In this document: positions 23,979 to 28,138 of the stretch, piece after piece
How positions within the stretch are numbered: the first letter of the stretch is position 1
Layout of the letters: each line of letters starts with the position of its first letter
Assembly (NCBI GenBank): GCA_036159995.1
Contig: JAYYEI010000025.1
Location: forward strand, 1-28,138
DNA: 28,138 nt
Direction: 5' to 3'
Origin: UBA8752 sp036159995
GTDB lineage: Bacteria > Bacteroidota > Bacteroidia > Flavobacteriales_D > Sanyastnellaceae
Made by a program: the position numbers and the translations under genes
Notes under the pieces: generated by a model
Database searches by the model: none
Told to the model about the DNA's origin: nothing
Seen by the model: only the letters and a program-made list of their open reading frames with translations

Positions 23979-24173
23979 TCAGGCCTTCACCCGGCGCAGG
24001 ACCCGGATGGCGCGCATCGCGATGCGGTTTTCCAGGACCGGGCACTCGGCCGTGCACAGGGCGCGGAGGGCGTCCTTGTATGAGCGCTTAGACGAAGCCG
24101 CAGCTTGACCTTCGTCATTCTGGCCGATGATGTTTGTCGCTTGGCCTTCCGATGCATTCGGTTCCGGAGGCAT
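23979..24173 (-). CDS. Small hypothetical protein
   Basis: A protein of 64 residues in the gap between two rightward genes. No family is recognised. The second half (SYKDALRALCTAECPVLENR, then RAIRVLRRVKA) has almost only G or C at third codon positions over more than 30 codons. That pattern matches real genes here, and no plus-strand gene lies opposite to explain it as a shadow. The first half has mixed codon use and may be a disordered leader, or the start may be wrong. Its ATG lies 11 bases from the divergent MBOAT start, so its own promoter would sit inside that gene. It is convergent with the TIGR03643 gene. Confidence 0.45.
   Translation of the reverse strand: MPPEPNASEGQATNIIGQNDEGQAAASSKRSYKDALRALCTAECPVLENRIAMRAIRVLRRVKA
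24104..24136 (+). promoter_or_regulatory. Possible Bacteroidota-type promoter for the MBOAT/SGNH pair
   Basis: CTTG (24104-24107), a 21-base spacer and GATGTTTG (24129-24136) resemble the TTTG/TAnnTTTG promoter of the phylum with one mismatch in each box. It ends 48 bases before the MBOAT ATG. It lies inside the small leftward ORF, so one of the two may be wrong. Confidence 0.3.
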
Positions 24174-24184
24174 CTTTGGCGCCC

Positions 24185-25597
24185 ATGCAGTTCATCAGCA
24201 CGGCCTTCTGGTTGTTCCTGCCCACCGTGCTGGTGCTGTACTGGGTGCTGCAGGGTCGGCTCCGTGCGCAGAACGGCCTCCTGCTGGCAGCCAGCTACTT
24301 CTTCTATGGGTGGTGGGACGCGCGCTTCCTCGCGCTGATTGCCGCCTCGACCGCCATCGATTTCGCGGTGGGCCGCCGGCTCGCCGTGACCACCGCATCG
24401 GGTGCCCGGAAAGCGTGGCTGGGCCTGTCGCTCGCCTTCAACCTCGGCATGCTGGCGTGGTTCAAATACGCCGGCTTCCTGGTGGACCAATGGGTGGCCG
24501 CCTGGGCCTCCGTCGGGGTGGCCATGGACCCACTCGGGGTGGCCATCATCCTGCCAGTCGGCATCAGCTTCTACACCTTTCAGACGCTGAGCTACAGCAT
24601 CGACGTGTACCGCGGCCGATTGGCGCCGACCCGCGATCCGGTGGCCTTTGCGACCTACGTGGCCTTCTTCCCCCAGCTGGTCGCCGGCCCCATCGTGCGG
24701 GCCGCGCGCCTGCTCCCACAAATCGAGCGGGCCCGCCGCCTGTCCGCCATGGAAATCCGGACGGGGTGGCGCCTCATCTGCTGGGGGGTGTTCAAGAAGG
24801 TCGTCATTGCGGACACCGCGGCGCTCTATGCCAACGCGGCCTTCGGGGACGCCGGCTGGACCGGACCAGCGATGGTGTTGGGCGTGCTCGCCTTTGCCCT
24901 GCAGATTTACGGGGACTTCAGCGGGTATTCGGACATCGCGATCGGCACGGCGCGCCTCTTTGGCATCCGCCTCTGCTCCAACTTCCGCTTCCCGTATTTC
25001 TCCCGCGACCTCGGCGAGTTCTGGCGGCGCTGGCACGTCTCGCTCAACACGTGGTTCCGCGATTACCTCTACATCCCTCTCGGGGGCTCCCGCCTCGGGC
25101 GACTGCGAGCGCTGCTGAACGTGGCGATCGTGTTCCTCGTGAGTGGCCTGTGGCATGGTGCCGATTGGAAATTCGTGACGTGGGGCGCGATCCACGCGGC
25201 CTTCTTCGTGCCGCTGTTCGTCCTCGGCCGCAACCGCCGCCCGGAGGCCGGCTGGAGCTGGCGACAGGCCCCCGGAGCGCTCTGGACGTTCGCGGTGGTC
25301 TGCTTCGCGTGGGTCTTCTTCCGCGCCGACGACATGGCCCATGCGCTGGACTGCCTCGCCCGGATGGGCCGGGGCTGGTCGGAGGCCCTGCCGAAGAGTC
25401 CCGTCCAGGAATGGGCATGGTTCGTGGCCATCCTCTGTGTCTTCCTCGCCTTCGAATGGCGCCAGTTCCGCCGGGGCATCCGTTGGATGTGGCGCGGTGC
25501 GTGGGGGCACCCGTGGGTGGAGGCAGTGCTGCTGCTGGCGGCCATGGTGTACGGGACGCGCCAGGCGGCCCAGGAATTCATCTATTTCGCCTTCTGA
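24185..25597 (+). CDS. MBOAT family membrane O-acyltransferase (AlgI-like)
   Basis: A polytopic membrane protein of 470 residues with the AlgI/MBOAT pattern: SYFFYGWWD (38-45), a long run of helices, PVGISFYTFQTLSYSIDVYR (124-143), FFPQLVAGPI (161-170), YGDFSGYSDIAIG (242-254), EFWRRWHVSLNTWFRDYLYI (278-297), and the catalytic H324 in SGLWHGADW. It moves acyl groups, usually acetyl, across the inner membrane for attachment to an extracellular polysaccharide or wall polymer. The ATG at 24185 matches the family start; the 17 codons upstream do not. The next gene begins on the last base of its stop codon, and the pair is a typical MBOAT plus SGNH acylation system. No glycan biosynthesis genes are in the window to name the polymer. 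Confidence 0.95.
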   Translation: MQFISTAFWLFLPTVLVLYWVLQGRLRAQNGLLLAASYFFYGWWDARFLALIAASTAIDFAVGRRLAVTTASGARKAWLGLSLAFNLGMLAWFKYAGFLVDQWVAAWASVGVAMDPLGVAIILPVGISFYTFQTLSYSIDVYRGRLAPTRDPVAFATYVAFFPQLVAGPIVRAARLLPQIERARRLSAMEIRTGWRLICWGVFKKVVIADTAALYANAAFGDAGWTGPAMVLGVLAFALQIYGDFSGYSDIAIGTARLFGIRLCSNFRFPYFSRDLGEFWRRWHVSLNTWFRDYLYIPLGGSRLGRLRALLNVAIVFLVSGLWHGADWKFVTWGAIHAAFFVPLFVLGRNRRPEAGWSWRQAPGALWTFAVVCFAWVFFRADDMAHALDCLARMGRGWSEALPKSPVQEWAWFVAILCVFLAFEWRQFRRGIRWMWRGAWGHPWVEAVLLLAAMVYGTRQAAQEFIYFAF

Positions 25598-26469
25598 TGC
25601 GCACCCTCGTCCTCCGTCCGCTCAGCACCCTCGGCCTGCTCCTGCTCGGCCTGCTGGTCCTGCGCGTGGCGGTGTGGCCGAAATCCGGCCGCCGCTTCGC
25701 CGAGACGCACCGCGGCGAGGTGGTGCTCTTCGGGGACAGCCACGCCGACGACGTCCACCTCGAGGGCGTGCCGCGCTTCAGCACCCCCGGTCAGGATCTG
25801 GTGTCCACGTGGATGCACATGCGGGCTCTCCACGAAGCCCGCCCGCCCGACAGCGAGCTGAAGGTGGTCGTGCTGACCATCTGGCCCTACAAATTCGGCC
25901 CCCTCGCCGAGCGGCGTCTGTCCGGCCGCCTGCAGGACGACAACTGGGGCCAATCCGCCTTCGGGGTCACCTCGCCGCTCGCCCGCCTGTCGGACTTCAT
26001 CGAGCCCGCGTTGCCGTGGCGTTTCCGCTGGCGCCTGATATTCAACGCCGCCCAGCTGCACCGCACCCGCTTCCTCAAGGGCGTGGTCTGCACGGACAAC
26101 CCGGTGGCGGCGGACTACGCCCCGGGCCTCGGCTTCGATGCACGGGAACGCTCGTGGTTTGAGGAGGGCGCCGTGTCGCGGTGGGCCTTCGATCGGATTC
26201 TCGACCTCTGTGACGAGGCGGGCTGGGAGTTGGTCCTCCTCGAACATCCGCTTCACCCGGCCTTCCACTTCCAGGTCAATCCGCAGGCCCAAGCCAACTA
26301 CGATGCGGCCATGAGGAAGGCGGCAGAGCACCCCCGGGTGCATTACTTGGCCCTCGGCCGGGACAGCGTCCCGCACACGGCCTTCCGCGACTTCCACCAC
26401 CTCACCTGCGAGGGCGGGGAATACGTCGCCACCCACCTCGACCCGCTCCTCGCCGAGCTCGTCAACTGA
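25597..26469 (+). CDS. SGNH/GDSL-like partner of the MBOAT acyltransferase
   Basis: A protein of 290 residues with an N-terminal hydrophobic anchor (about 5-27, LVLRPLSTLGLLLLGLLVLR) and a periplasmic domain. VVLFGDSHADD (42-52) supplies a nucleophile S48 of GDS-H type, and the pair D265/H268 in DFHHL near the C-terminus completes an SGNH-like triad. It resembles AlgJ/AlgX/DltD-type partners that receive acyl groups from the MBOAT protein and transfer them to a glycan. Start and stop of the two genes overlap by one base (TGATG), so translation is coupled. The acceptor is unknown. Confidence 0.8.
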   Translation: MRTLVLRPLSTLGLLLLGLLVLRVAVWPKSGRRFAETHRGEVVLFGDSHADDVHLEGVPRFSTPGQDLVSTWMHMRALHEARPPDSELKVVVLTIWPYKFGPLAERRLSGRLQDDNWGQSAFGVTSPLARLSDFIEPALPWRFRWRLIFNAAQLHRTRFLKGVVCTDNPVAADYAPGLGFDARERSWFEEGAVSRWAFDRILDLCDEAGWELVLLEHPLHPAFHFQVNPQAQANYDAAMRKAAEHPRVHYLALGRDSVPHTAFRDFHHLTCEGGEYVATHLDPLLAELVN

Positions 26470-26530
26470 GGGCGAAGACAGGATTTCTGCCGTTCTCGGC
26501 CACCATGTCATGAATGAGGGGGTTGGGCAC

Positions 26531-26549
26531 GGTTTTTGCTATAAAAACC
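26531..26549. repeat. AT-rich hairpin after the acyltransferase pair
   Basis: GGTTTTT (26531-26537) and AAAAACC (26543-26549) pair perfectly around a 5-base loop. T-rich sequence follows on the plus strand. It may end the MBOAT/SGNH transcript, although it lacks a GC-rich stem. Confidence 0.4.
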
Positions 26550-26569
26550 TGTTTGTTTCTGCCCGACGG

Positions 26570-26591
26570 GATGTCAGGTGGGGCTGACATC
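26570..26591. repeat. Inverted repeat, 8-base arms, next to a leftward promoter
   Basis: GATGTCAG (26570-26577) and CTGACATC (26584-26591) pair perfectly around GTGGGG. It lies at the predicted start point of the leftward promoter at 26596-26626, where it could be an operator or the 5' hairpin of a transcript. Confidence 0.5.
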
Positions 26592-26595
26592 AAAG

Positions 26596-26626
26596 CAAAT
26601 ATAGACGCCGATGACAAAATGGGAAA
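26596..26626 (-). promoter_or_regulatory. Bacteroidota-type promoter, leftward
   Basis: On the minus strand, TTTC (26626-26623), a 19-base spacer and TATATTTG (26603-26596) give a perfect -7 box (TAnnTTTG), the ideal spacer and three of four bases of the -33 box. No leftward gene lies downstream; the transcript would run antisense into the SGNH gene. Confidence 0.45.
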
Positions 26627-26838
26627 CGGACAAGAGGGAAATCACCAGGGCGGAGGCGTCCTCGCGTTTGCATACAGGGAGGTATGCCGGTGGGCGGGCG
26701 CGGCACCGATTCGATCGACATCGGGTCCAAATGGCGTCAAGGTTGACGGCAGTCCCGGTTCGGGGAATGAACTCGGCATCATTGCACCGTCAACGGTCCT
26801 GCGGTGGGATCGTCTTCATCCTCCAACCCCCACTCGTC

Positions 26839-27441
26839 ATGAGTCAAACCCACATTCACCACGTCCTCCTCGACGCTTCTGGCAGCATGCAGAACTGCCA
26901 TGAATCCACGCTTTCCGCCCTCAACGAGCAGATTGCCTCCCTCCGCAAGGTGCAGGCCGATCACACCGACCAGGACATCCGGTTCTCCATCTCCGACTTC
27001 AGTGACGACTACCGCATGTGGTTCGGCCCGAAGTCCATCGGAGACATCCGTGACATCCGTCCCGATCAGTACGAGCTCCGCGGCTTGACCGCTCTCTACG
27101 ACGGCCTCGGTACGCTCATCACCCGGACCATCGATCACGTCGGTGAGGATGCTCCGGAAAAGGGCACATCCGTGTCCATCATGGTGCTCACGGATGGTTT
27201 TGAAAATGCGAGCCGAATCTTCTCTTCTGGAGCCCTGCGTTTGCTCATCGATAAGCTCACCGAAAAAGGGTGGGAGTTCCGCTTCGTTGGAGCGGACATC
27301 GATCCGCTCGCCGTTTCCCGCGACATCGGCATGGATGCTAGCCGTGTCAGGCGTTTTGCGAAGGACGAGATGATGGAAGTGACCGCCTACATGAGCGCGG
27401 AAGTCGACCGTTCAATCCGCCGGAAAAAAGGTTGGATTTAA
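26839..27441 (+). CDS. VWA-domain protein with intact MIDAS
   Basis: A single von Willebrand factor A domain of 200 residues. The metal-ion-dependent adhesion site is complete: D12-x-S14-x-S16 in LLDASGSMQ, T84 in LRGLTALYDGL, and D119 in MVLTDGFENAS. There is no signal peptide or membrane helix, so it is intracellular and probably a metal-dependent protein-binding module. Free-standing intracellular VWA proteins of this kind occur in phage, stress and conflict-related loci. ATG 26839 (MSQTHIHHVLLDASGSM) is clear; the long open stretch upstream is not coding-like. Codon use is less GC-biased than in most neighbours, especially after residue 115. It is followed after 79 bases by a gene with a cysteine motif and may act with it. 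Confidence 0.88.
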   Translation: MSQTHIHHVLLDASGSMQNCHESTLSALNEQIASLRKVQADHTDQDIRFSISDFSDDYRMWFGPKSIGDIRDIRPDQYELRGLTALYDGLGTLITRTIDHVGEDAPEKGTSVSIMVLTDGFENASRIFSSGALRLLIDKLTEKGWEFRFVGADIDPLAVSRDIGMDASRVRRFAKDEMMEVTAYMSAEVDRSIRRKKGWI

Positions 27442-27520
27442 TTGTCAATTTGAGGCAACGCTTTCGGCTGTTTTTGCGTATATTCTAGGAACACCCCAAA
27501 ACCCCATCGCCACCACTTAT
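27442..27520 (+). promoter_or_regulatory. AT-rich spacer before the last gene, possible promoter
   Basis: The 79-base gap is AT-rich and contains TATATTC (27479-27485) after a TTTTTG stretch, a partial match to the -7 box. No -33 box at the right distance was found, so co-transcription with the VWA gene is as likely. Confidence 0.2.
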
Positions 27521-28138
27521 TTGCAAGTCTACCTCTACCGGACGACCGATGTCGATCCGGACTCGTTCTCCGCACTGCTGGAGGGGGCCAATGGTCCCCT
27601 CCGGCGCCTGCGGTTCTCTGAAGGACCCATCGTTTCCGTGGACACGGTGACGGATGTGGTCCGCGGCGCCTGTGATGCGGAAGGTTCCCTCTCCCGGGAG
27701 GCGATTTTCGATTGCATCGGCCAAGTTCGCCGTCGTGCCGATTTGGATGACGAAGCCATCGTTGTCCTGCTTACCCGCACTCCCCATGATGGCCGCTGGT
27801 TCAGCATCGGGGAGGGCAACAGCCACTACATCCATGCGGACGACTGGAACCTCTTCACAGCCACGTCGTTCCGTTTGCCGGTCACCTATCTGTTGGCCAG
27901 CAACCTCATCATGCGGGGCATGTATGATTCGTTGGATGAGTTGGCCCGCCGGGCCCATCGGGATCCCCGTGGCTGCCTGCTTGATCTGTGTCAGGACAAG
28001 AAGGATATCAGCCTCAAGATGCGCACCGCCGATGCCTGTCCCGAATGCATGGCCCGCATTCGGAGCCGGATTCGTCCTGGTCACCTCGACGCGGAGGTGG
28101 TCATCGATTGCTTCCGCCTGATGGACAAGGTCCGCCGG
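27521..28138 (+). CDS. Unrecognised protein with CxxxxC and CxxC motif, 3' end cut by window
   Basis: The frame is open to the window edge; 206 codons are visible. No ATG exists near the beginning, so TTG 27521 (reading QVYLYRTTDVDPDSF) is the best start; rare ATC or ATT codons upstream are alternatives. Visible features are an alpha/beta N-terminal part (IVVLLTRTPHDGRWFS), YIHADDWN (103-110), and a striking segment at about 145-180: GCLLDLCQDKKDISLKMRTA then DACPEC. C152, C157, C173 and C176, perhaps with H146, could bind zinc. I have the impression of having seen this GCL-D-C--K-DI-LK-RTAD-C--C pattern in uncharacterised proteins, but I cannot name a family. It follows the VWA gene on the same strand. 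Confidence 0.7.
   Translation, partial: MQVYLYRTTDVDPDSFSALLEGANGPLRRLRFSEGPIVSVDTVTDVVRGACDAEGSLSREAIFDCIGQVRRRADLDDEAIVVLLTRTPHDGRWFSIGEGNSHYIHADDWNLFTATSFRLPVTYLLASNLIMRGMYDSLDELARRAHRDPRGCLLDLCQDKKDISLKMRTADACPECMARIRSRIRPGHLDAEVVIDCFRLMDKVRR

Larger units (their letters stand above)
26470..26838. other. Structured intergenic region upstream of the VWA gene
   Basis: About 370 bases with no credible gene; the in-frame stretch before the VWA ATG is Arg-rich and does not look coding. It holds three hairpins (26531-26549, 26570-26591, 26670-26687), a good leftward promoter (26596-26626) and a 7-base dyad, TTGACGG (26743-26749) with CCGTCAA (26787-26793). No rightward promoter for the VWA gene could be picked with confidence. 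Confidence 0.5.

Noticed and set aside
23987..25510. Leftward open frame of 507 codons opposite MBOAT
   Set aside because: Shadow of the acyltransferase; a different frame from the small ORF that I kept.
1..28138. CRISPR array, tRNA, rRNA or insertion sequence
   Set aside because: No regular direct repeats, no T-arm-like sequence in a cloverleaf context and no transposase were found in either strand.

Overview
The window looks like a chromosomal segment of a GC-rich member of the Bacteroidota, which is unusual because most of that phylum is AT-rich. The lineage call rests on several family signatures read from the translations: a C-terminal type IX secretion (T9SS) sorting domain, a TonB receptor with an N-terminal carboxypeptidase-regulatory-like domain, a DUF4924 protein, a 7TMR-DISM histidine kinase, a sirtuin without zinc cysteines, and one good Bacteroidota-type promoter (TTTC-N19-TATATTTG). 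Family names are from recognition by eye; no database search was possible. No rRNA, tRNA, insertion sequence or CRISPR array was seen.

Layout. 1-1126: 3' end of a YfhO-like membrane protein. 1131-8593 (leftward): a probable four-gene unit of periplasmic beta-galactosidase, TonB-dependent receptor, DCC thiol-disulfide protein and acyltransferase. 8729-10381 (rightward): a Na+/galactose symporter very like vSGLT. Together the receptor, LacZ and symporter make a coherent galactoside-use locus: uptake across the outer membrane, hydrolysis in the periplasm, galactose import. 10402-12638: DUF1853 protein, a coupled pair of small genes ending in DUF4924, and an unknown protein.

12771-17850 (rightward) is the most interesting part. 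It is a tightly packed five-gene unit with an E1/ThiF-like adenylating enzyme of the MoeY/Rv1355c type lacking the nitroreductase half, a GNAT/LuxI-FeeM-like acyltransferase, a 7TMR-DISM histidine kinase with a lipoprotein-type signal peptide, and two receiver proteins without DNA-binding domains. I propose it as a candidate undescribed signalling system in which two enzymes make or modify a ligand or target read by the kinase.

17837-18922 is a leftward M42 aminopeptidase. 18923-19225 is an AT-richer island with four dyads, two of them followed by T-runs on the strand opposite to the flanking genes. 19226-20802 holds two overlapping tandem paralogues of an unrecognised membrane protein. Then come a sirtuin (20946-21689), a secreted cupredoxin/T9SS protein (21699-23579), a TIGR03643-type small protein, a small leftward ORF, and an MBOAT/SGNH pair for O-acylation of a surface glycan (24185-26469). 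The right end (26470-28138) is less GC-rich. It carries a structured intergenic region, a VWA-domain protein and a truncated cysteine-motif protein, and may be an accessory module continuing past the window.
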